Shown here: in pieces, positions 9,676 through 16,286 of the stretch | Numbering within the stretch: position 1 is the first letter of the stretch | Layout: each line of letters opens with the position of its first letter | Assembly (NCBI GenBank): GCA_020249435.1 | Contig: JADCFQ010000012.1 | Span: 124,001 to 188,000, forward strand | Length of the DNA stretch: 64,000 nucleotides | Source of the DNA: Roseomonas sp. | GTDB taxonomy: Bacteria; Pseudomonadota; Alphaproteobacteria; Acetobacterales; Acetobacteraceae | Direction: 5' to 3' | The notes under the pieces: generated by a model | The model's input: only the letters and a program-made list of their open reading frames with translations | Told to the model about the DNA's origin: nothing | Databases searched by the model: none | Program-made: the position numbers and the translations under genes

Positions 9676-10280
9676 GCCGCCCCCAGTTTTTCAAGCACGG
9701 CCTGGCGTCGGCGCGCCGCTTCATCATTCACCTTGGCGAATAGGCTGCCGCCATGGCTATCCATCGCCACCAGCAACGGCCCAAAACCCTTGATGCGGAA
9801 TTTGTAGAGGCTTTCGGGATTGAGATCATCCATATCCACATCCTCCACCGCTTCGATCCAGGTGGTCTCCAGCGCTGCCGCACCACCGACCACGGCCAGA
9901 TAGGCGCCGCCCAAATCGCGAAAAGCGGCAAGCGATCCATCACGCAAGCCGCCCTTGCCGATGATGATCCGCACCCCTTCGCGTTCCATCAGCGGGCGGG
10001 TGAAGCGCTCCATACGGTCTGATGTCGTGGTGCCGACACATACCGCCTCATAGCCCGAATGATTATTGCCGACACGTTCCACCTTGCGCAGATTGGGCGC
10101 GGTATGAATCACGGCATGGCCTTGCAGATTGAACTTGGTGCGCCGGCCATGATCGAACATATGGATCTGCGTCGCATCCCGGATGCCATACAGCGTTTCT
10201 TCCAAAGTCACCGTATCGCCCACGCGCAGCGCGCGGACTTGGGCTTCGGTGATCGGCATGGGCAGGATGTGGTGCGTCAT
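9672..10280 (-). CDS. Fumarate hydratase class I, beta (C-terminal) subunit
   Basis: The 202-residue product is the beta half of a two-subunit Fe-S hydro-lyase of the fumarase/tartrate dehydratase family, which adds or removes water across a dicarboxylate double bond. Visible motifs are GTTTSDRME near residue 88, IIGKGGL, and the C-terminal KFRIKGFGPLLVAMDSHG. The ATG at 10280 overlaps the stop of the GNAT gene (ATGA). An in-frame upstream start at 10304 would lie inside that gene and is less likely. The alpha subunit is one gene further upstream, so a third gene splits the usual pair. Confidence 0.9.
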   Translation of the reverse strand: MTHHILPMPITEAQVRALRVGDTVTLEETLYGIRDATQIHMFDHGRRTKFNLQGHAVIHTAPNLRKVERVGNNHSGYEAVCVGTTTSDRMERFTRPLMEREGVRIIIGKGGLRDGSLAAFRDLGGAYLAVVGGAAALETTWIEAVEDVDMDDLNPESLYKFRIKGFGPLLVAMDSHGGSLFAKVNDEAARRRQAVLEKLGAA

Positions 10281-10792
10281 GTCTCTTCCTCCGGCACTGG
10301 CCATAGCCCATGGGCGGCTTCGGCCAAGGCCTCATCTTCCAGGCGATAGGAAAGCCGCGCCGTGGGCGCCACGCCAAGATTGGCGAAAAAGGCACGGGCG
10401 CGCAGATTTTCCTCAGCCGCACCCCATTCAACACAGCTATAGCCACCGGTTGCGGCAAAGCGCATCGCGCCGCGCATCAGGGCGCGGGCGGCGCGCGTGC
10501 CGCGGTACGCCTCCATCACGAAAACATCCTTGAGCAAAAGCCCCCAGGTGAAATCCCGCGCCGGAAAAAATCCCGAAAGCGAAACCAGCCCCGCGGGTTC
10601 ATCCCCCGCACGCGCAATCAGGCAAAAGGGGCCGGCGCGATTGGCTGGCGCGGTCAATGCTTCGGCCGCCGCAACCAGGCGCTTACGGCCCGAAAACTCA
10701 TCATAATAGGCGCTCATTTCCGCCAGCACGCGCATCAGCGCCGGGCGATCCGGTGGCCCTGCCAATACCACAGTAATGCTGGCGGAAGACAT
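10277..10792 (-). CDS. GNAT family N-acetyltransferase
   Basis: The protein has 171 residues and a GNAT fold. The central strand and acetyl-CoA loop read LLLKDVFVMEAYRGTRAARAL, trimmed to the key part DVFVMEAYRGTRAARALM near residues 90-107, and a C-terminal RAFFANLG motif follows. It should transfer an acetyl group to an amine. The acceptor cannot be inferred. It sits between the two fumarase subunit genes, 3 nt after alpha and overlapping beta by 4 nt, so it is translated with them. A role in modifying an operon product, or in detoxifying a by-product, is speculation. Confidence 0.85.
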   Translation of the reverse strand: MSSASITVVLAGPPDRPALMRVLAEMSAYYDEFSGRKRLVAAAEALTAPANRAGPFCLIARAGDEPAGLVSLSGFFPARDFTWGLLLKDVFVMEAYRGTRAARALMRGAMRFAATGGYSCVEWGAAEENLRARAFFANLGVAPTARLSYRLEDEALAEAAHGLWPVPEEET

Positions 10793-10795
10793 GGT

Positions 10796-11704
10796 TCAGA
10801 ATCCAATACTGATGCCGGCGGGCGTGAAGGTCGCACTCGCCCGGCGTGCGCTATGGCATTGGATATTCACCGCCACGGGATTCATGGTGATGTGTGTCGC
10901 TGCCGTTTCCACATGCACGGCGAAGGACGTGCTGTCACCACCCAAGCCTTGCGGGCCAATGCCAAGCGCATTCACCGCTTCCGAAAGCTCGGCTTCCAGC
11001 TTCGCCCCTTCCGCATCGGCGCAGCGTGATCCAAGCGGGCGCGTCGCCGCAATCTTCGCCAAATGCATGCAAAGATCGGAAGTGCCACCAACACCCACAC
11101 CCACAATCGTCGGCGGGCAGACCTTGCCGCCGGCCTGGATAACGCGGTCCACCACAAAGCGCTTCACCGCGGCAAGCCCATCGGCCGGGATCAGCATTTG
11201 CAGAAAGGACCCGTTTTCCGAGCCCGATCCCTTCGGGATCATCTCCAACCGCACTTCGCGATCCGCATCGGTAAAATCAATATTGATCACGGGCACGCGT
11301 TCGCCGCAGGATGAATGCTCATTCTTGCGGGTGATGGGATGCACCACGGAAGACCGCAGCGGGTGTTCGCGCGTGGCGCGCGCCGTACCGCGGGCAATCG
11401 CTTCCTTCAGAGCAAAGCCATCCACCGCGACATTGCGCCCAATCAGCAAATTGAAAATCGGGATGCCGGTATCCTGGCACAGCAGATTATCCATCCGTTC
11501 CGCCACGCCGATATTTTCAATCATTGTGGCCAGGATGGTCTTGGCGGTGGCATCGGTTTCCGAGGCATCAAGGCGTGTGAACCCCGCCTTGATGTCATCG
11601 GGCAGGATTTTGCAGGCGCGGATATAGAGTAGCTTGGCTGCTTCCTCGATCGCCGCAGGTTCCACAACCAGCGGCGCGATTTCGGTCTTTGACATCAGGC
11701 TCAT
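10796..11704 (-). CDS. Fumarate hydratase class I, alpha (N-terminal) subunit
   Basis: The 302-residue product is the catalytic half of a two-subunit class I fumarase or related hydro-lyase. It carries the [4Fe-4S] cysteine motifs (LLCQDTGIPIF, and CPPTIVGVGVGG later) and PKGSGSENGSFLQML. The cluster's open iron binds the substrate carboxylate and hydroxyl. The ATG at 11704 has a GGGGGGATG-type leader; a second ATG three codons downstream (11695) is possible. It follows the TauE/SafE gene by 57 nt and is 3 nt from the GNAT gene. The family also includes L-tartrate dehydratase and mesaconate hydratase, so fumarate is likely but not proven. Confidence 0.9.
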   Translation of the reverse strand: MSLMSKTEIAPLVVEPAAIEEAAKLLYIRACKILPDDIKAGFTRLDASETDATAKTILATMIENIGVAERMDNLLCQDTGIPIFNLLIGRNVAVDGFALKEAIARGTARATREHPLRSSVVHPITRKNEHSSCGERVPVINIDFTDADREVRLEMIPKGSGSENGSFLQMLIPADGLAAVKRFVVDRVIQAGGKVCPPTIVGVGVGGTSDLCMHLAKIAATRPLGSRCADAEGAKLEAELSEAVNALGIGPQGLGGDSTSFAVHVETAATHITMNPVAVNIQCHSARRASATFTPAGISIGF

Positions 11705-11761
11705 GCAATCATCCCCCCGGTGAGCGCAGTTTCCCACAAGCGCCGGCGGGATGAAAGCGTT

Positions 11762-12493
11762 TCAAACCACCAGCGAAAGGCCAGATAAAAACAGCAGCCC
11801 CAATAGCACCAGCCGGAACCCCTCGGCCGGGATCACGCGATAGGCTTGCATGCCAAGCCAGGTGCCAAGACCCAAGGCGGGTAGGGCAATCAGCAGCGTC
11901 TTGGCGGTGTCCAGGGTGAAAAACCCAGCATAGGCCAAGCCGGCCGCAGCGATGATCTGCATCACCACAATAAAGGGCTGGAAAATCGCGCGGGCTTCAT
12001 CCTTGCGCAGCCCCTTCACATCCGTCCACATGGCAGGCAGCGCGCCGGAAAACCCGCCAATGCCACCCAAGGCGCCAGCCAGAAACCCCACCACCGCATC
12101 CGCGCGCGACCCCGCCGCCAGCTTGGGCGGGGCAAGCCGGAGCGCAATCCGCGCCAGCATGAAGCCGGCATAAACCACCAGCAGCAAACCAATGCCGCCC
12201 ACAATCACGCGCGCTTCCACCGCACTCAGTGCCCAAACGCCAAAAGGCGTGCCTAGGACGCCGGCGAAAACATAGGGCTTCAGGACCGGCCAACGAATGG
12301 CAGGCCAAACCGCGCGCAAGGTCACGCTCTGGACCAATAAAGACCCCAGCACCAGCACCGGCGCGATCTCCTGCGGCGTCACCCAATGATACAGGATGCC
12401 CGCCGCCACCAGATTGAAGGCAAAGCCCGCGAGCCCGGAGCAAAACGCCGCGATAAAGCAGCCGCCCAGCAGCGCCAGAAGATCAAAAGACAT
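11762..12493 (-). CDS. TauE/SafE family anion exporter
   Basis: The 243-residue protein has about eight hydrophobic segments and the TauE/SafE pattern: a glycine-rich first helix (AAFCSGLAGFAFNLV), and the loop FLAGALGGIGGFSGALPAMW in the second half. Family members export sulfite, sulfoacetate or similar organosulfur anions, or import other anions. The start overlaps the 3' end of the SdhC-like gene by 11 nt. That places it firmly inside the dehydrogenase-fumarase operon and suggests it moves a substrate or product of that pathway. Confidence 0.85.
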   Translation of the reverse strand: MSFDLLALLGGCFIAAFCSGLAGFAFNLVAAGILYHWVTPQEIAPVLVLGSLLVQSVTLRAVWPAIRWPVLKPYVFAGVLGTPFGVWALSAVEARVIVGGIGLLLVVYAGFMLARIALRLAPPKLAAGSRADAVVGFLAGALGGIGGFSGALPAMWTDVKGLRKDEARAIFQPFIVVMQIIAAAGLAYAGFFTLDTAKTLLIALPALGLGTWLGMQAYRVIPAEGFRLVLLGLLFLSGLSLVV

Positions 12494-12824
12494 TGAACAG
12501 GAAAACCAGCCCCAGCAGCAGGGCAAACCCGAAGGAGGCCGCCACCAGATCCTTCTGCGCCCGCCCCCAGCCCAGAAACTCCAGCGCCATCACGCGCAAA
12601 CCGCCCGCCAAATGCGCGGCCAGCAGGATAACCAAGACGGTTTCTGCCATTTTTACCAAGGGGTTTTCTGCCCAGCGCAGAAAGCCATCCAGCCGAGCCT
12701 CCCCCTGAATGGCGCTGCCAAGCGCCCAGAAATGGAGCGGCAAAAACAACGCCAGCAAAAGGCCGGAGACCCGATGCACGGCAAAGCCGATCCAGCTTGG
12801 GTGGGAACGCGCACGGAAATCCAT
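12483..12824 (-). CDS. Succinate dehydrogenase cytochrome b556-like membrane anchor (SdhC type)
   Basis: The protein is 113 residues long with three membrane helices. The segment FAVHRVSGLLLALFLPLHFW matches the HRxSG element of SdhC, where Ser and Arg line the quinone site. HLAGGLR in the third helix carries the expected heme-ligand histidine. The start ATG overlaps the stop of the preceding anchor gene (ATGA). It should anchor the flavoprotein and iron-sulfur subunits to the inner membrane and pass electrons to or from quinone. Confidence 0.82.
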   Translation of the reverse strand: MDFRARSHPSWIGFAVHRVSGLLLALFLPLHFWALGSAIQGEARLDGFLRWAENPLVKMAETVLVILLAAHLAGGLRVMALEFLGWGRAQKDLVAASFGFALLLGLVFLFNVF

Positions 12825-13171
12825 CAGGCGTAAAGCCCGAGGGCAGCGCGAATACCAAAGGCCGCAGTCAGCAGGCCAAGTCCCAGCCAGCAGAAATCAA
12901 AGCCCCGCCCGCGCCAGCCAAGCGTTTCACCCATGATGTTGCGCAGCCCAATTGCGCCATGCAGCCCGGCGGCCAGAGCAAACACCACATAAAAGCCAAG
13001 CCAGGCTTCGGAACCCTGGGTGCGTGCCAGAATCTCGCGCGCCGAAAGCCCGCCACGCACGGCGAGCAGAATGGTGATCAGATGCACCAGCACGGCGAGT
13101 GCCAGGATCATGGCGGTGATGCGCTGCACCACCCAAAGATGCGCGTGCCCGCGTGCCGCCCTGTCAGCCAT
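12824..13171 (-). CDS. Succinate dehydrogenase-type membrane anchor (SdhD-like)
   Basis: The protein is 115 residues long with three hydrophobic helices. The first contains HLWVVQRITAMILAL and HLITILL, the second GLHGAIGLRNIM, whose histidine could be a heme ligand. Together with the SdhC-like protein encoded next it would form the two-subunit anchor of the complex. I chose the ATG at 13171, which overlaps the end of the iron-sulfur gene by 8 nt. A TTG at 13186 would add five residues. Confidence 0.78.
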   Translation of the reverse strand: MADRAARGHAHLWVVQRITAMILALAVLVHLITILLAVRGGLSAREILARTQGSEAWLGFYVVFALAAGLHGAIGLRNIMGETLGWRGRGFDFCWLGLGLLTAAFGIRAALGLYA

Positions 13172-13901
13172 GGCGCTTGCCGCCAAACAGGCTCTCCCAG
13201 AACAGTGTCCGCTTCAGCCCGGCAATGGCGCCTGATGGGTCAATCTGCTTCGGGCAGCGTTCCGTGCAGGAACGGGTGGAATGGCAGGAATGGCAGCCGG
13301 CATCGCCCGCCACCGCATCCAGCCTTTCGCCGCGCGCACCATCACGCGCATCATTCACCAAGGTCCAGGCGCGGTTGAGTGCCGCCGGCCCCAGATAATC
13401 ACCATTCCAGGCGACAACATCGCAGGACGCGTAACATACCGCGCAGCCAATGCATTCAATGCCGGCATCCGCTTCGCGCCTGGCCTTGCTGCCGGGGGCG
13501 ACCACGGCAAATTCATCCGGCACGGCGCCATCCGCCGCGTCCTTCGGTTGAAAAAACCCTTGCGCGCGCTGCCATTTGTCGAAGAAGGGCGCCAGATCAG
13601 CCGCCAGGTCGCGGATCACCGGCAGATTGGCCAGGGGGCGCAATTCCAAAGCGCCATCGCCGCCCACCACTTTCCGCACATGCGTCCGGCAGGTCCAGCG
13701 CGCACGGCCATTCACCGTCATCGCGCAAGACCCGCACATGCCAACGCGGCAGGCGAAGCGATAGGCCAGGCTCGGGTCCAATTCGCGCTGGATATGCGTG
13801 ACAACATCAAGCACGGTCTGATTGTCACGCGCCGGCACATCATAGCGCGCAAAACCGCCCGCATCCTCGCCACGCCAGACACTGACCTTGAGCTGTTCCA
13901 T
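13164..13901 (-). CDS. Succinate dehydrogenase/fumarate reductase iron-sulfur subunit
   Basis: The protein has 245 residues with all three clusters of an SdhB/FrdB protein: the [2Fe-2S] site C51, C56, C59, C71 (CRVGMCGSC...C), the [4Fe-4S] motif C150, C153, C156, C160, and a third set C203, C206, C212, C216 for the [3Fe-4S] cluster. It wires the flavoprotein to the quinone site. It is the first gene of the operon. The ATG at 13901 opens at EQLKVSVWRG; a much longer in-frame extension to 14204 would cross the promoter and the opposite gene. No strong ribosome-binding site is visible. The 17-bp palindrome lies 20 nt upstream. Confidence 0.9.
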   Translation of the reverse strand: MEQLKVSVWRGEDAGGFARYDVPARDNQTVLDVVTHIQRELDPSLAYRFACRVGMCGSCAMTVNGRARWTCRTHVRKVVGGDGALELRPLANLPVIRDLAADLAPFFDKWQRAQGFFQPKDAADGAVPDEFAVVAPGSKARREADAGIECIGCAVCYASCDVVAWNGDYLGPAALNRAWTLVNDARDGARGERLDAVAGDAGCHSCHSTRSCTERCPKQIDPSGAIAGLKRTLFWESLFGGKRHG

Positions 13902-13920
13902 GCGCGCAAGACTAAGCGGA

Positions 13921-13937
13921 CTGGACAGCCTGTCCAG
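13921..13937. promoter_or_regulatory. 17-bp palindrome in the divergent promoter region (candidate operator)
   Basis: CTGGACAG-C-CTGTCCAG is a perfect 8+1+8 inverted repeat. It lies in the 72-nt gap between the iron-sulfur subunit gene (minus) and the TPP enzyme gene (plus). Position and symmetry fit the binding site of a dimeric regulator serving both directions. No regulator gene is adjacent. Confidence 0.55.
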
Positions 13938-13943
13938 CCCATG

Positions 13944-13973
13944 GCCTGCTGCCTGAAACAGGAGGAAGCAGGC
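13944..13973 (+). promoter_or_regulatory. Stem-loop enclosing the ribosome-binding site of the TPP enzyme gene
   Basis: GCCTGCT (13944-13950) pairs with AGCAGGC (13967-13973), and CCTG (13952-13955) pairs with CAGG (13959-13962). The Shine-Dalgarno GGAGGA at 13961-13966 is inside the stem, directly before the ATG at 13974. Reduced or regulated translation is inferred. Confidence 0.4.
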
Positions 13974-15602
13974 ATGGAACAACGCGGGGCGGATATTCTG
14001 GTGGCGGCGCTGAAGCAGGCTGGCGTCAGCCGCATTTTCACCCTTTCGGGCAATCACATCATGACGATCTACGATGCCTTGCTCGGCAGCGGGATTGAGC
14101 TTGTGCATACCCGCCAGGAAGCCGCCGCGGTGCATATGGCCGATGCCTGGGCAAGGCTGACCGGCGAAGTTGGCGTGGCAATGGTGACTGGCGGGCAGGG
14201 CCATACCAATGCCATCGCCGCCATGCCGACCGCCATGGCGGGAGAGGTGCCGGTGCTGCTGCTATCGGGCCATGCGCCCTTGCGCGAATTGGGCATGGGC
14301 AGCTTTCAGGAAATGCGCCAGGCCGATATCGCCGAACCGCTGACAAAACTCTCCTTCACCGCCGCCAGCACGGCGGGCATTGGCGCTGATTTGGCGCGCG
14401 CCTTTCGTGTCGCGCGGTCTGGCCGACCTGGCCCGGTGCATCTCAGCCTGCCGACCGATCTCATGGATGCGCGCATCACCGCACCCGCTTTGCCCGATGC
14501 GGCAGCCTTCACCGCTGAGGCCATGCCGCTTGGCGCCGGCACAGCGCACGCCATTGCAGGGATGATCGCCGAAGCAGCGCGGCCCGTCATTTTGGCGCCG
14601 CCCGCCTTGTGCAGCCCGCGCGGCAAGAAGCTGCTCGCTCCGCTTGGTGCCGCCGCTGGCCTACCCGTGATCCCGATGGAAAGCCCGCGCGGGCTGAATG
14701 ATCCCTCGCTTGGTGCCTATGCCGGGGTGCTGGCGGAAGCTGATTTGGTTGTGCTGCTGGGCAAGGCGCTTGATTTCTCGCTTCGCTTTGGCCGGGCGCC
14801 GGGGATTTCGGCGGAGGCCCGCTTCATCCAGATTGATCCCGATGCCGGCGTGATCGCGCGCGGCGCGCGTGCCCTGCCGGGGCGGATTGCCCTGGCAGCG
14901 GTGGCAAGTGCTGCCGAGGCGACCGAGTCGCTGACCCGCGCCATGAAACCCCACGGCAATCAGTCCTGGGCGGCGCGGCTTGCAGCGGCCATCGCCTTCC
15001 GCCCACCCGGCTGGGCGGCCTTGGCGGGCGCGACCGGAGGCCCGATCCACCCCGCCACATTATTCCAGGCGGCCAAGCCCTTCCTCGAACAAGGCGCAGA
15101 TTCTGTCCTGATCAGCGATGGCGGGGAAATAGGCCAATGGGCGCAGGCGATCCTTGCCGCGCCAACGCGGATCATCAATGGTCTGGCCGGCGCCATTGGG
15201 CCTTCGATTCCCTTCGCCATGGCGGCGCGCGCCGCCAAGCCTGAAGCGCGCATCCTGGCCATTATGGGCGATGGCACTTTCGGCTTTCACATGGCGGAAT
15301 TCGATACCGCCGGCCGCCACCAACTGCCTTTTGTGGCGATTGTCGGCAATGATTCCCGCTGGAATGCGGAATATGAAATCCAGAAGCGCGATTACGGCGC
15401 CAACCGTACCCATGGCTGCGAATTGGCCCCCGGCACGCGTTACGATCTGGTGGCGGTGGCCCTTGGTGGGCATGGCGAATACGTCACGCGCGCTGAGGAG
15501 ATTGCGCCTGCGCTGGAGCGCGCCTTCGCTTCCGGCAAGCCGGCCTGCGTGAATGTGGTGATTGAAGGCCAGCCGGCGCCCAATATCAGGATGGGTGGGT
15601 GA
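13974..15602 (+). CDS. Thiamine pyrophosphate-dependent enzyme of the acetolactate synthase/decarboxylase superfamily
   Basis: The 542-residue protein has the three-domain layout of POX/ALS-type TPP enzymes. An N-terminal pyrimidine domain carries the catalytic Glu in HTRQEAAAVHMADAWAR (about residues 39-55), a central domain follows, and the C-terminal PP domain has GDGTFGFHMAEFDTAGR followed by N (GDG...N, Mg-TPP binding). Family members decarboxylate 2-oxo acids or ligate the resulting carbanion. The exact substrate is not evident. The ATG at 13974 follows GGAGGA. The gene is divergent from the dehydrogenase-fumarase operon and shares its palindrome, suggesting joint control. Confidence 0.87.
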   Translation: MEQRGADILVAALKQAGVSRIFTLSGNHIMTIYDALLGSGIELVHTRQEAAAVHMADAWARLTGEVGVAMVTGGQGHTNAIAAMPTAMAGEVPVLLLSGHAPLRELGMGSFQEMRQADIAEPLTKLSFTAASTAGIGADLARAFRVARSGRPGPVHLSLPTDLMDARITAPALPDAAAFTAEAMPLGAGTAHAIAGMIAEAARPVILAPPALCSPRGKKLLAPLGAAAGLPVIPMESPRGLNDPSLGAYAGVLAEADLVVLLGKALDFSLRFGRAPGISAEARFIQIDPDAGVIARGARALPGRIALAAVASAAEATESLTRAMKPHGNQSWAARLAAAIAFRPPGWAALAGATGGPIHPATLFQAAKPFLEQGADSVLISDGGEIGQWAQAILAAPTRIINGLAGAIGPSIPFAMAARAAKPEARILAIMGDGTFGFHMAEFDTAGRHQLPFVAIVGNDSRWNAEYEIQKRDYGANRTHGCELAPGTRYDLVAVALGGHGEYVTRAEEIAPALERAFASGKPACVNVVIEGQPAPNIRMGG

Positions 15603-15644
15603 TCCCCTCGGAGGGACAACTGATTCCACTTGGCTTGAAAATGC

Positions 15645-16286
15645 TCAGCCCCGCCCATACCCGGCGAAATGCTTGGCAGCTTCGGCCAATTGCGCATCCG
15701 TCAACAAAACTGGCTTCAGCCCCGCCGCCAATAGATCAAGATATTGGCCAGCGAGGTTTTCAACCTCCAAGGCAAGTGCATATGCGGCGCCGAGCGTTGC
15801 GCCCATCGCCACCACGCCATGATTGGCAAGCAATACCGCCCGCCGCCCGGTGAGCGCGCGCAGCGCATTATCCGCCAGCGCCTGTGTGCCGGCCGTCGCG
15901 TGATCCGCGCAGGCAATCGGCCCGCCGGCCAGCAGCACCATGTAATGCAAGGCCGGAATGCCCTTGCGCGCACAGGAAAGTGCTGTGGCGCGCGGGGAAT
16001 GGGTATGCACCACGGCCATCACCTCAGGCCGCGCGGCGTAAATCGCCGCATGCAGGCGCCATTCCGATGAAGGCCGATGTTTCGCGCGACCAACCGGGCT
16101 GCCATCCATCGCCGTAGTCACCAGATCCGCCACAGTGGTGCGCGCATAAGGCAGGCCAGCGGGCGTGATGATGAAACCCTTGCCATCACGCGCGGAAACA
16201 TTGCCGGATTTGGAAGGCATCATGCCCGCCTGATCCAGCGACTGCGCGATGCGCAAAATCTCCCGCTTCGTCTCAGCGCGGGTCAC
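15645..16286 (-). CDS. Class II aldolase/adducin family protein
   Basis: The 213-residue protein has the fold of fuculose-phosphate or ribulose-phosphate aldolases. SGNVSARDGKG (phosphate loop, about residues 26-36) is followed by VHTHSPRATALSC, which carries two zinc-binding histidines, and by NHGVVAMG with a third. Such enzymes cleave or epimerise sugar (acid) phosphates, or decarboxylate. The start overlaps the stop of the upstream UxaA-like gene by 4 nt, so both act in one pathway, probably sugar-acid breakdown. It converges on the TPP enzyme gene with a 42-nt gap. Confidence 0.88.
   Translation of the reverse strand: MTRAETKREILRIAQSLDQAGMMPSKSGNVSARDGKGFIITPAGLPYARTTVADLVTTAMDGSPVGRAKHRPSSEWRLHAAIYAARPEVMAVVHTHSPRATALSCARKGIPALHYMVLLAGGPIACADHATAGTQALADNALRALTGRRAVLLANHGVVAMGATLGAAYALALEVENLAGQYLDLLAAGLKPVLLTDAQLAEAAKHFAGYGRG

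Noticed and set aside
12379..12858. Alternative minus-strand frame over the anchor genes
   Set aside because: It conflicts with two anchor genes that show family residues and stop/start overlaps.
13281..13973. In-frame N-terminal extension of the TPP enzyme
   Set aside because: It is antisense to the iron-sulfur subunit gene. The ATG at 13974 has the ribosome-binding site and the normal family start.
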